Source: Streptomyces sp. SID8352 (GTDB lineage Bacteria > Actinomycetota > Actinomycetes > Streptomycetales > Streptomycetaceae). Taken from it: 64,000 bases of DNA. The translations under genes were made by a program, and so were the position numbers. The notes beneath the pieces were generated by a model, which ran no database searches, was not told where the DNA came from, and was given only the letters and a program-made list of their open reading frames with translations. The stretch covers positions 25,323-89,322 of the forward strand of contig NZ_WWGX01000023.1 in NCBI RefSeq assembly GCF_009862265.1. The letters are read 5' to 3'. Positions 46,930-56,614 of this stretch are shown here, one piece after another. Position 1 is the first letter of the stretch. Every line of letters begins with the position of its first letter.

Positions 46930-48968
46930 CGGTCACGGCTCCGCGCACGGCCACGCACACCTCCGTCGGCATCCGCATCTCCCCCGGCACCGACGGGACC
47001 GAGCCCTACCGGGCGCTGCTGAGCGTGGACGGGGGCTCGGACGTGGACGTGCCGTTCCGCACCCCGGCGGACATGGAGCGGTTCGCCGGGGTCTTCGAGC
47101 GGGACGCCACCGCGGCCGAGCGGCAGGCGGCCGGGGAGGCGTTGTTCGAGGCGCTGCTCGGCGGGGCGCTGAACACGATCTGGCGGGATGTGCTGGCGGC
47201 GGCCGACCCGGACCGTCCGGCCCGGCTCTGCCTCGATGTGCGCCCGACGGAACTGCGGCACCTTCCCTGGGAGTTGCTGCGCTCCGACGGACGGTGGCTG
47301 TTCCGCCGGCCGGACCTGCTGTGCCGTCGGGGCACCGTGGCGGCCGGGGCCGCGGAACCCGACCCGCAGGAGGAACTGGGGCCGCTGCGGGCCCTGGTGG
47401 TGCTCTGCAACCCGAGGGAGCACCGGCTGCTCGCGGAGAAGGAGCTGGCCTGGATCAGCGGCACCTTCGACGGACTGCCCGGCGCCACCCACGTGGAAGT
47501 GCTGGACGGGCCCAGCCGGGCCGAGCTGGCCGACGGCATCGACCAACTGCGTCCCCACATCCTGCACTTCATCGGCCACGGGATGCCCCTGCCGGGGCGC
47601 GGGACGGCGCTGAACTTCAACTGGCGGGCGGCCCCGGACGGCCCGCGCGACTGGAGCCTGGACGCCGGACAGATCGCGGACCTGACCCGCTGGCAGCCCC
47701 ATCTGGTCGTCCTCAACGCCTGCCGCACCACCGACTCCGGACCCGCCGTCGGCACCGGTGAACGGGTGCGCGGCCTCGCGGACGCCTTCCTCGACGCCGG
47801 GGCGCGGGCGGCGGTCTCCGTCCAGGCGGACGTCGACTCGCCGGACGCGGTGATCTTCTCGTCCCGCCTGTACCGGGCCATCGGCGGAGGCACCCCGCTG
47901 GACGAGGCCGTCGCCCTGGCCCGCACCGACCTCGCCCGGCACGAGGAACGGCCCAGCGACGCCTGGGCGCTGCCGGTCCTGATGACCCGGACTGCGCCGG
48001 AGGAGGTGCTGCCCATCGTGCACACCCCGCCGCCGCCCTCCACGGTGGACGCGATCCGGCGGCACGGGACCTACGAACGGCTGCGCCGCTTCGTGGGCCG
48101 CTCGGCGGAGCGCCGGGCCGCCTGGTGGGCGCTGGACCCGCCGGTCCGGGGCGGCGAACCGGGCACCGGGCACCCCGTCCTGGTGATCAGCGGTCACTCG
48201 GAGACGGGCGCCCCCCAGACCGGCAAGAGCCTGCTGGCGGACTGGTGCCTGGCGGTCTGCTTCCTGCGCGGCCACCGCGCGGTCTCCGTCAACCTGTCCG
48301 GTGGCGCCAGGGACTGGCTGACCGTCCTGCGGGAGATCCGGCTGCAGGTGGTGTCCGAAGCCCAGTTGACTCCGCTGCCCGCCGAGGCGTTCGCGGACTT
48401 CGACGCCGCCCTGGAGCGGCTGCTGCCCGCCGCTCCCGGTACCGGCGGCGCGGAGGACGGCGACCCGCTGTCGGTGGACGGGCCCCGGTTCGACGACGAA
48501 GCGGGACGCGCCGACGAACGGCGGCACGAGATCGTGGACCGGCTGCTGGGCGGGCTCAGCAAGGGCGCGGGCGGCGCCCCCATGGTGATCACGCTGGACC
48601 AGGCCGACCGCATCCAGGCGGAGTTGTTCACCGGCTGGCTGTACGAGCGGCTGGTGCTGCCCATCGCCCGGGGCGACGCGGCTCCGCTGCGGCTGGTCCT
48701 GGTCGCGTCCCGGGAGTGGGTCGCCGACGCCCTCCCCCGCGCCGACCGGCACCTGATCGGCGAGGTCTCCCTCGGGGACTTCGAGAGCTCCCAGCTGATG
48801 CGCCTGGTGCGGGCCTTCGGCAACCGGCTGGGGTACCCGGTGGACGAGCGCGTCCAGAACATCGTCATGCAACTGCAGGAGATGAATCCGTACACCCGGG
48901 TCGACATCTTCGGCCTGCTGATGAGCGTCTTCTCGGATTGGTACTCCGCCGCCGAGCGGGGCGCGTGA
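46926..48968 (+). CDS. CHAT protease fused to P-loop ATPase
   Basis: 680 residues. CHAT domain in the N-terminal half: RHLPWELLRSDG, catalytic His218 in LHFIGHGMP and Cys266 in VVLNACRTTDS, with a SARAAVSV-type ending (ARAAVSVQADVDSPDAVIF). From about 410 a P-loop ATPase: Walker A TGAPQTGKS (Lys434), Walker B MVITLDQAD, then LRLVLVASREW (sensor-like). The arrangement is protease plus NTP-driven switch, as in NLR-like conflict proteins. GTG 46926 overlaps the previous stop by 4 bases and the next ATG by 1 base, so translation is coupled. Confidence 0.9.
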   Translation: MTVTAPRTATHTSVGIRISPGTDGTEPYRALLSVDGGSDVDVPFRTPADMERFAGVFERDATAAERQAAGEALFEALLGGALNTIWRDVLAAADPDRPARLCLDVRPTELRHLPWELLRSDGRWLFRRPDLLCRRGTVAAGAAEPDPQEELGPLRALVVLCNPREHRLLAEKELAWISGTFDGLPGATHVEVLDGPSRAELADGIDQLRPHILHFIGHGMPLPGRGTALNFNWRAAPDGPRDWSLDAGQIADLTRWQPHLVVLNACRTTDSGPAVGTGERVRGLADAFLDAGARAAVSVQADVDSPDAVIFSSRLYRAIGGGTPLDEAVALARTDLARHEERPSDAWALPVLMTRTAPEEVLPIVHTPPPPSTVDAIRRHGTYERLRRFVGRSAERRAAWWALDPPVRGGEPGTGHPVLVISGHSETGAPQTGKSLLADWCLAVCFLRGHRAVSVNLSGGARDWLTVLREIRLQVVSEAQLTPLPAEAFADFDAALERLLPAAPGTGGAEDGDPLSVDGPRFDDEAGRADERRHEIVDRLLGGLSKGAGGAPMVITLDQADRIQAELFTGWLYERLVLPIARGDAAPLRLVLVASREWVADALPRADRHLIGEVSLGDFESSQLMRLVRAFGNRLGYPVDERVQNIVMQLQEMNPYTRVDIFGLLMSVFSDWYSAAERGA

Positions 48969-51900
48969 TGGTCGACGCGGAGAGGGGGGGCACGATGGCC
49001 GGAGCGGCCGACGACATCGTCCGGCGCCTGGCGGGCGGGGAGAGCCTGGAGGAGATCGGCCGGTCGCTGCGCCCTCCCGCCTGGCGGCCCCTGCTGCGTG
49101 CCTGCGCCGTGGCCCACACCTTCAACGGCACCCTGTTCGAGGGCGTGCTGCGACCGTTCGCCGCGCGGTCCGGCGACGCCGGTCCGCCGACGCTGGCGGA
49201 GCTGGTGGCGGCGCGCGCCGTGGTCCCCGCCGACGACGGCACCGGGGCCTACTGCCTGCCCCACTCCGACCGCGCCGCCTACTTCCTGGAGTGGTTCGAG
49301 CCGCCCGCCGACGGCGGGCTCGACCCCCTGGGGGAGAGTCCGGACCGACTGGACGTGCCGGCCGAACTGGCGCGGCTGGAGGAGCTGATCGCCGGGTTCC
49401 GGGCCGCCGCCGGGGACGACGTGCGGGAGCTGCGGCATCTGCTGCTCTCCGACCCCGAGGGCGCCGAGGCCCTGTTCAGGGAGCGCTTCGCCGCCGCCGA
49501 CGAGCGGCGGGACTTCGCGCTGTGCCAGGACCTCGTCGACGTGCTCGGCGACCCGGACCGGCTGCCGCTGTCCGATCCGGGGCTGGAGCGGCTGCGGCTG
49601 GACCGGGCCGGGCATGTCCGGGTGCGCGCCTACTGGGCCGCCGACTACGCCCGTTCGGCGCAGTTCCTCAGCCCGCCGGGGCTGGAGCGGGACGCCGAAC
49701 GGCTGTTGAGCGGGCGCGACCGGGTCTGGCAGGTGCACGCGCCGGGCGGCACCGGCAAGACCATGCAGTTGCGCTGGCTGGTGGCCCGGCACTGCGTGAC
49801 CGCCGAGCAGGACGTGCCGTGCGCCCGCATCGACTTCGACGTGGTCAATCCGCACACCGCCGGGAACCATCCCTGGCTGCTGCTGCTGGAGATGGCCGAG
49901 CAGTTCGGCCGGCGGCTGCCGGGCAGCCCCTTCGCACGGCTGGACCAGTTCGACGCCTTCCGGGTCCTGCTCGGGCGCAGTCCCGGCGACACCGCCCGGA
50001 CGGCGGCGCGCAACATCGCGACGCTGAACCGCGAGGGGGTCCAGGAGGAGGTCCTCGACGTCTTCGCGACCCGCCTCAACCTGGCCCTCGCGGAGGCGGG
50101 GGGCGTCGGCGGGACACCGGGGGCGGGGCCCTGGCCGGAGACGGCGTCCGGCGCGGGGACGGGCAACGGGGCGGAACGGGCCGGGGGCGGGGACACCGGC
50201 GGGGGCACGGGACCGGCCGGAGGCGCGGCCACGGGGGCCGACGCCCGGACGGGGGCCGACGAGCGGGACGACGAGGCCGAGACGCAGCCTGGGGCGGCGG
50301 CGGGCGCGAGCGCGGAGCCGGGCCGGAGAAGGCCGGCTGGAGCCGGGACGGGGGCCGGGCCCGCCGGCGGTGCCGGACCGGACGGCGGGGCGCGCGGCGG
50401 GGACGAACCGTCCTCCCGGGACGGCGTGACGACCGGCCCCGGCAGGCGCACCGGAGGCGGGAGGCCCACCGGGACCGCGGCCGACACGGAGGCCCGAACC
50501 GGGACGGACGACGAATCCCGGACCCGGGCGGCCGACGGTGCCGGGGACGGTGCGGAGGCCGGGACCGGAACAGGGACGCGCGCCGCGGACGGGACGGACA
50601 CCGGCACCGGGACGGGCGCCGGGCCCGAGGTGTCCGCCGGGGGCGGAAGGCCCGCGGTCCTGGTGCTCGACACCCTGGAGGAGGTACTGCTGCGCGGGCA
50701 GGACGGACTGGCCGCCCTGCTGGACCTCCTGGGGCGGCTGCTCGACCGCTGCCCCGGGCTGCGCGTCGTCCTGTCCGGACGGTACGACCTGCGGGAGCGC
50801 GCGCCCGACGCGCTGGCCCGGCTGGGCCCCCACCCGTCGTGCCACCGCGTGGTGCGTCCGTTCGACACCGGCCAGTCGCTCGCCTACCTGACCGGCATCC
50901 GCCGCGTCCACGACAGGGACATCGCCGCGGCCGCCGCGCGCAGGTCCCAGGGCCTGCCCTTCGTCCTCGCCCTCTTCGCGGACCTCATCGAGCAGGACCC
51001 CGAGCTGACCGCCGGGGAGCTGGAGCGGTGCGACGAACCGCTGGTCCGCTACCTCATCGACCGGGTGGTGCGGCGCATCGACGACCCGGCGGTGCGCTGG
51101 CTGCTGCGCTACGGGGTCGTGCCCCGGCGGCTGCGGCGGGAGGACGTGCGGACCGTGATGCGCCCCTGGCTGGTCCGGGGCATCAGCGGAGACCACCCGG
51201 ACGACGACGATCCCCGCCGGGACCATCACCACCTGCGCGGCCGGTCCGACCTGTTCCCGCAGGACCCTGCCGGGCTGACCGAGGGCGAACTGGACCGCGC
51301 CTGGAGGCGGTTGCTGGAGTACACGGCCAGATCGTCCTGGGTCTCCCGGCCCGCCGGGGACGACTCCATGGTCGTCTTCCACCCCAACGTCATCGTCCCG
51401 ATGCGGCAGTTGATCTCCGACAAGCCCGTCTTCCTCTCCCTGCACCGCGACTTCGCCGCCCGCTTCACCGAGCTGGCCGGCGGCGACCCGGCCCAGTGGG
51501 TGGCGTACACCCGCGAGGCCCTCTACCACAGGTTCCAGGGCGGGGACGCCGAGGCGGAGGAGGACTGGGTCACCGCGCTGACCGGTCTGACCGGCGAGGA
51601 CAACGCCGCCGCGCGGGCGCTGGGAGAGGAGGTCCTCGGCGAGGAGTACGTCGAGGAGGGGCTGCCGCGCCGGGGGCGTGACGGGCGTCCGCTGATCAGC
51701 CACCAGGCCGTGGCGCTGGCCCATCTCACCATCGCCTTCTGCCTCCTGGAGGTGGCCGACCGGGAGTCCCCGCCCAGCCCCGACGACCCGCTGTGGGGAG
51801 AGATCGAGAGCCGGCTGCGCGGGGTCGACCTGCTGCGCGAGCACGGTGACGTCTCGGACCGCACCAAGGGCATGGAGTCACTGCTGCGCGCCAACGTCCT

Positions 51901-54889
51901 GCTCGCCCGGGGGCACCGCCCCGAGGCCCTGGAGCTGATCGACGGCGCCCTGCGGACGGAGGGCGACGGGAGCAGGCTCAAGCGGATGCTGCTGCTGATG
52001 CGGGCCCGCGCCCAGCTGGCCGCGGGCAGCGTGGACGCCGCGGAGGACACCTTCCACGAGGTCCTGCTCAGCGCCCGGGGCGGCGGCGACGCCCAGTACG
52101 CGGCCCGGCTGGCGCTGGAGCTGGCGGACGAGAGCACCACCCGGGGGCGCCACGACCGGGCGGCCGAGCTGCAGGGCGCCGCTCTGGCCCAGGACACCCC
52201 CGTGCCGCTGCGCATCGAGACGGTGTTCCGCGAGGCCCGGACCCGGCTGTCGGTCTTCGCCCCGACGGCCGCCCTGCGGATCCTCGACGGGCTCGGCCAC
52301 ACTCTGGCCGAGCAGCCGGACCGGGCCGCCGAGGCGGACTCGCTGCGCGCCGAGGCGCTGCGGATGCTGGGCCGGAGCCGCCGCGCCCTCGCCGCCCTGG
52401 AACGGGCCGACGCCCATGGCGCGGCCGCCGGCGGACCCGAGGCGGAGCCGCGCGCCGCCGGGATCGTGACGGCCCGGGCCCGGCTGCACGGCGAGTGCCT
52501 GGAGGTCGAGCAGGCCGAGTCGTGCCTGGAGCGGGCCGCCGGCATCGAGGCCGGGATGGGCTTCACCTTCGGCCGCCCCCCGCTGCTGCTGACCCTCACC
52601 CGGTTCCTGGCCCGCGACGTCGGCGACCTGCACCGCGCCTCGGGGGTGCTGGACCAGGCGGACGAGGCCGACACCACCGGCGAATGGGCGGTGTACCGGG
52701 GGCTGCTGCGGCAGGAGATCGCGGCCAGGAGCGGCGCCCCGGCCGCCGACGGCCCGTCGGCGGTGCCGGGCGGCTCCGACCGGGACCTGGTGCTCGGCGG
52801 GGTGGCCGCCGCCCTCCGCGACCCCGGCCGCATCCCCGCCCTGGCCGCCGCGCTGGCAGCCGTCGAACCGCCCGCGGCCCGGCTGGCCGCCCTCTACGAC
52901 CTCGTCGAGATGCCGCTGCCCGAGCCGTCCGTCCGGGCCGGACTGGCCCGGCTGGTCCCCCTGTTCGACGAAGCCGTGGAGCAGCCCCCGCCCGCGCCGG
53001 AGGACCGCGCGCTGCGCCTGACACTCCGTGCCCGCCTGCACGCGGTCACCGGGGACGCCGAACGCGCCCGGCGCGACCTGAACGAGGGGCTGACGGTCCT
53101 GGCCCCGGGCCACGAGGACGATCCGCTGATCCTCTGGCGGCACGTCAAGTCGCTGCTCTGGCTGGGCATTCGTCCGAATTCCGCGCTGCTGGACCGCCTG
53201 GAGGGCGCGCCGACCCGCCCGTCCGGGCTGCTGCCCGGCGTGGCGCGGGTGCTGCGGGCCGTCGACCGGCCGGGGACCGAGCGGATCGTGCCGCTGCTGC
53301 TGGACTCGGTCACCACGGCCAACACGGTGCTCACCGACACCGTCTGGGAGGCGGCCCTGCTGTGGTGCACGGCCCGGCTCAACGACGACGCGTCGACGAT
53401 GGCCGCCGCCGGGCAGATGGCCGCGAGCCTCGGCTCGCCGCTGCCGTCCGCCCCGGACGGCGCCGGTCCGGCCGGGCGGCGGTTCGGACTGCCGGTCCCC
53501 CACCCGCTCGACGGCCCCGCGCGGCCGTACGGCGACGACGGAGGGGACGTCGGCGGCCACGAGGCCCCGGTCGGGACGGCGGAAAGGGACGGGCGCTCCA
53601 CCGGGGCCTGGAAGCGCTTGGCCAGGGTGGTCCGGACCCTGGAGGCGGTGGGCCCGCTCCCGGCCGTGCTGGGGCAGGACGACGGGAGCGACGGTGGCCC
53701 GGTGCTCGTCGGTTCCGCCCCGGCCGCCGCCCCCTCGCTGGAGTCGCTGCTGACCGCGCCCGGCGGCGACCGGATCGTCACGCTGGGCCGGTCGTCGCTG
53801 CTCGACCGGTCGTTCGCCCCCCGGCGGATCGCCGACGCCCTGCTGTCCGACCGGGCCGGCGCCCAGCACGACCTGCGGTACGCCACGGCGCCGCGCCTGG
53901 ACCCCGGCGCGCCTTCCGGGCGGCTGCGGCTGGAGGCAGAGGACCCCCGGGTGCACGCCCTGCCCTGGGAGCTGCTGGCCGGGCCGGACGACGTGCCGTA
54001 CCGGACGATCCCGTCGGCGGCCGTCACCGCCGACGTCCGGACGCTGCAGAGCGCCCTCAACCAGTCGTCCCGGGACCGGCTGGTGACCGACGGCGTCTGG
54101 GGCAGGCTCACCCAGGACGCGCTCGCCGCCGCCGCGCTGGGACCGCTGTTCCTGCCGGTCACGGGCGGCCACCTGGCCATGCGCGCGGTGGAGGCCATCC
54201 GGCAGTACCGGGACCGCTCCTCCCGCGCCGACGGCCGGACGGCGTGGCTGGTCCGGCCGCCGTACGGGAACGAGGAGTCGGCCCGGCGGGGCGGCGGCCT
54301 CCCGCGGGCCCAGCACGCCTACTCCCGGGCCGGGTTCGTGTCGATGGTCACGGCGTCCCTGGGCCGCACCCGCCAGTCCGGCACCCCCCGGGTGCTGCAC
54401 ATCGCCGTCCCGCTGGCCCAGATCGGCCAGGCTCCGTGCCTCGACTTCGGCTCCGAGCACACCCCGTACCCGGGCGGCACCCGGGTCGGTCCGGGGGAAC
54501 TGGCCGAGGTGCTCTCCCGGTTCGCCGGGCGCCCGCCCCTCGTCGTCCTCGACCCGCCCTGCCCCGGCTCCCCCGCAGACATCCCGCACCAGTTGGTGCT
54601 GCGCAACCTCTTCGCCGCCCAGTTGTTCGCCTCGGGCACCGCCCCCGTGGTGCTGGGCACCGGGCTGTACCGCAGGACGCACGCCTATCAGGTGGTGCTG
54701 GCCCGCGCCCTGGCGGCCGGGGAGCCGCTGCTGGAGATCGCGCGGCTGCTGCGGCACGGCGTCCCGCGCGACGAACCGGCCGGTCCCGCGTCCTCCCTCG
54801 CCTGGGACGATGACAGCATGGCGGCGGCGATGACGGCGCTGTTCATCGCGCCGTCCCTGGTCAACGGAGATGCCGGGGAGGACGGATGA
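48968..54889 (+). CDS. Giant ATPase-TPR protein with degenerate CHAT domain
   Basis: 1973 residues. About 1-230: helical/winged-helix-like start (ESLEEIGRSLRPPAWRPLLR). 255-950: AAA/STAND-like ATPase with Walker A GGTGKTMQL (Lys264) and Walker B VLVLDTLEE (Asp568); between them lies a ~180-residue Gly/Thr/Ala/Arg low-complexity insert (about 375-555). 950-1550: TPR-like helices. C terminus: CHAT remnant (HALPWELL near 1665, VLHIAVPL near 1810, VVLDPPCPG near 1860) lacking the usual HG and ACxT pairs, with a peptidoglycan-binding-like insert (VRTLQSALNQ..VTDGVWGRLTQDAL) at about 1690-1725. Probably an NTP-dependent scaffold/sensor with a pseudoprotease head. Overlaps both neighbours. Confidence 0.88.
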   Translation: MVDAERGGTMAGAADDIVRRLAGGESLEEIGRSLRPPAWRPLLRACAVAHTFNGTLFEGVLRPFAARSGDAGPPTLAELVAARAVVPADDGTGAYCLPHSDRAAYFLEWFEPPADGGLDPLGESPDRLDVPAELARLEELIAGFRAAAGDDVRELRHLLLSDPEGAEALFRERFAAADERRDFALCQDLVDVLGDPDRLPLSDPGLERLRLDRAGHVRVRAYWAADYARSAQFLSPPGLERDAERLLSGRDRVWQVHAPGGTGKTMQLRWLVARHCVTAEQDVPCARIDFDVVNPHTAGNHPWLLLLEMAEQFGRRLPGSPFARLDQFDAFRVLLGRSPGDTARTAARNIATLNREGVQEEVLDVFATRLNLALAEAGGVGGTPGAGPWPETASGAGTGNGAERAGGGDTGGGTGPAGGAATGADARTGADERDDEAETQPGAAAGASAEPGRRRPAGAGTGAGPAGGAGPDGGARGGDEPSSRDGVTTGPGRRTGGGRPTGTAADTEARTGTDDESRTRAADGAGDGAEAGTGTGTRAADGTDTGTGTGAGPEVSAGGGRPAVLVLDTLEEVLLRGQDGLAALLDLLGRLLDRCPGLRVVLSGRYDLRERAPDALARLGPHPSCHRVVRPFDTGQSLAYLTGIRRVHDRDIAAAAARRSQGLPFVLALFADLIEQDPELTAGELERCDEPLVRYLIDRVVRRIDDPAVRWLLRYGVVPRRLRREDVRTVMRPWLVRGISGDHPDDDDPRRDHHHLRGRSDLFPQDPAGLTEGELDRAWRRLLEYTARSSWVSRPAGDDSMVVFHPNVIVPMRQLISDKPVFLSLHRDFAARFTELAGGDPAQWVAYTREALYHRFQGGDAEAEEDWVTALTGLTGEDNAAARALGEEVLGEEYVEEGLPRRGRDGRPLISHQAVALAHLTIAFCLLEVADRESPPSPDDPLWGEIESRLRGVDLLREHGDVSDRTKGMESLLRANVLLARGHRPEALELIDGALRTEGDGSRLKRMLLLMRARAQLAAGSVDAAEDTFHEVLLSARGGGDAQYAARLALELADESTTRGRHDRAAELQGAALAQDTPVPLRIETVFREARTRLSVFAPTAALRILDGLGHTLAEQPDRAAEADSLRAEALRMLGRSRRALAALERADAHGAAAGGPEAEPRAAGIVTARARLHGECLEVEQAESCLERAAGIEAGMGFTFGRPPLLLTLTRFLARDVGDLHRASGVLDQADEADTTGEWAVYRGLLRQEIAARSGAPAADGPSAVPGGSDRDLVLGGVAAALRDPGRIPALAAALAAVEPPAARLAALYDLVEMPLPEPSVRAGLARLVPLFDEAVEQPPPAPEDRALRLTLRARLHAVTGDAERARRDLNEGLTVLAPGHEDDPLILWRHVKSLLWLGIRPNSALLDRLEGAPTRPSGLLPGVARVLRAVDRPGTERIVPLLLDSVTTANTVLTDTVWEAALLWCTARLNDDASTMAAAGQMAASLGSPLPSAPDGAGPAGRRFGLPVPHPLDGPARPYGDDGGDVGGHEAPVGTAERDGRSTGAWKRLARVVRTLEAVGPLPAVLGQDDGSDGGPVLVGSAPAAAPSLESLLTAPGGDRIVTLGRSSLLDRSFAPRRIADALLSDRAGAQHDLRYATAPRLDPGAPSGRLRLEAEDPRVHALPWELLAGPDDVPYRTIPSAAVTADVRTLQSALNQSSRDRLVTDGVWGRLTQDALAAAALGPLFLPVTGGHLAMRAVEAIRQYRDRSSRADGRTAWLVRPPYGNEESARRGGGLPRAQHAYSRAGFVSMVTASLGRTRQSGTPRVLHIAVPLAQIGQAPCLDFGSEHTPYPGGTRVGPGELAEVLSRFAGRPPLVVLDPPCPGSPADIPHQLVLRNLFAAQLFASGTAPVVLGTGLYRRTHAYQVVLARALAAGEPLLEIARLLRHGVPRDEPAGPASSLAWDDDSMAAAMTALFIAPSLVNGDAGEDG

Positions 54890-56181
54890 CGGCGGCGGAG
54901 CCCGGGGCGGGGCGGGCGCTGCGCCGCGCGGTGGAGCTGGGGCACCACACGGCGAGCCTCCGGGAGGAGCTGGCGGAGTGGCGGAGCGAGGCGGCCGACG
55001 ACGGCGCCCTGATCCGGCACCGCTCCCAGGTGGAGAGCGTGGTGCGGATCCTGTCGGCCGGGCTGGACCGGCTGGAGGCGCTGCCCGCGGGGCCCCGCCG
55101 GGACCTGCTGGTGCCCGAGGCGGTCCTCGACCTGCACCACGTGGGCGACTTCCTGCGCGGCAAGCTGCTGCTGCGCCGCGTCCCGCGCTACCGGGACTTC
55201 CTGACCGTGGCCGACGAACTGGCCTGGTCCGTCTATGAACCGGCGCGCCGCGCCGCCGGGGGCGCCCGGGCGCTGCGGGAGCCGCCGCTGACCTTCCTGA
55301 GCCGCGAGCCGGTGCCCTTCGCCGCCGCGCGCGGCAGCGGATTCACGCATCTGCTCCCCCCGGGCGGGCTGCGGACGCGGGGCGGGCTGGAGGCCGGCGG
55401 GCGGCTGCCGTTCCCGGTCATCGGTGTGCCCTGGTCCACGAGCCGCCATCTGCCCGCCGTGCTGGCGGTCGCGCACGAGGCGGGCCACCACGTGGAGGAC
55501 GACTTCGGACTCGCCCCGGCCCTGGCCGAGCGGCTGCGGACGGGGGCCGGACTGGACCGGGAGCGCGCGGCGGTGTGGGAGCCGTGGCTCGGGGAGGTGT
55601 TCGCGGACGTGTGCGCGACGCTGGCCTGCGGGACGGCGTACGTGTGGACCCTGGCCGACGTGCTGGCCGCGGCGGGGGACGGGGGCGGTGCGGGTGCCGA
55701 CCGCTATCCCCCGGCCGGGGCGCGGCTGGCGGCCTGCCGGGCGGCGCTGCCCCCGGACCCGGAGGCGCGGCTCCCCGAGGACCCGCCGGGCGGCGCGGCG
55801 GGGGACGGTGCAGGGGAGGAGGCGGCCGCGGTGGTGCGGGCACTGCTGGCGGACGGCTTCGAGGAGCTGGGCGGGGCGCGGCTCGCGCAGGTGCTGCGGC
55901 CCGCCGGTCCGGCGGAGCTGGCGGACGCGGCAGACTCCCTGCTGGCCGGGCTGTCGACGGGGCGCGGCGATGTCCCCGGCGTCCTGGCCGCGGCGGCGCT
56001 GGCCTTCGTCCGCGATCCACGCGGCTACGACGCCGCCGACGTGGACGGCCGGGCGCGGCGGGAGGTGCTGCGGCTGGTGCCCCGGGAGCCGAGGTCGGCG
56101 CCGGGCGGCGCGGCGGAGGTGGCCGCCCGGGACGCGGCGGCGGCGGCGGACCTGCTGGCCCTGCTGGGCATCGGGCCCTGA
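54886..56181 (+). CDS. HExxH zinc metallopeptidase-like protein
   Basis: 431 residues. HEAGHH (His197, Glu198, His201) and EPWLGEVFADVCA (third ligand Glu237) form a gluzincin active site; the order ..VAHEAGHH..EVFAD.. resembles M48/M3-like helical peptidases. No signal peptide or membrane helix. Residues 1-130 are helical; the C-terminal third is Ala-rich helices. ATG 54886 overlaps the giant gene's stop (ATGA), so it is the last member of the rightward set. It adds a third protease class (metallo) to the CHAT and S8 enzymes of the locus. Confidence 0.83.
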   Translation: MTAAEPGAGRALRRAVELGHHTASLREELAEWRSEAADDGALIRHRSQVESVVRILSAGLDRLEALPAGPRRDLLVPEAVLDLHHVGDFLRGKLLLRRVPRYRDFLTVADELAWSVYEPARRAAGGARALREPPLTFLSREPVPFAAARGSGFTHLLPPGGLRTRGGLEAGGRLPFPVIGVPWSTSRHLPAVLAVAHEAGHHVEDDFGLAPALAERLRTGAGLDRERAAVWEPWLGEVFADVCATLACGTAYVWTLADVLAAAGDGGGAGADRYPPAGARLAACRAALPPDPEARLPEDPPGGAAGDGAGEEAAAVVRALLADGFEELGGARLAQVLRPAGPAELADAADSLLAGLSTGRGDVPGVLAAAALAFVRDPRGYDAADVDGRARREVLRLVPREPRSAPGGAAEVAARDAAAAADLLALLGIGP

Positions 56182-56478
56182 CGGCCGGCCGGGACCGGGG
56201 CCGCGAACCGAGCGGGGGCGTGGGCGGGCCGACGGCACGGCGGGGCCGAGCGGCACGGCGGACGGGCGCGACGGTTCGACGGACCGGGACCCCGCGGAGG
56301 ACGGCCGGGCGGACGGCAGCCGGGCGGACGGGGAGCGGCGGATGGGGGCGGGCGGCGGCGCGACGGCCGGCACTCCGGGAGGCGGGCGCTCGACGGATGA
56401 CAGCCGCGGCCCGGCCGACGGAACCCTGCGAGCGACCGTGCGCCGTGGACCGCGGGTCGTCGGCCGCGGCCGGGACCC

Positions 56479-56527
56479 GGCTCACGGCTCACGGCTCACG
56501 GCTCACGGCTCACGGCTCACGGCTCAC
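56479..56527. repeat. Seven tandem GGCTCAC heptamers
   Basis: Exact 7-bp unit in seven copies in the gap between the metallopeptidase stop and the chitinase end. The rest of the gap (56182-56478) shows no gene-like frame. Confidence 0.9.
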
Positions 56528-56580
56528 GGGATGGAACGACCCGGGTGGGCGGTCCGCCGACCGTCCACCCGGGCCCGGTG

Positions 56581-56606
56581 CACGGCCCGGCGGGACCCGG
56601 GCCGTG
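56581..56606 (-). terminator. Terminator of the chitinase gene
   Basis: Perfect 10-bp stem CACGGCCCGG/CCGGGCCGTG, loop of 6, nine bases beyond the chitinase stop. Confidence 0.7.
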
Positions 56607-56614
56607 TGCGCGCC

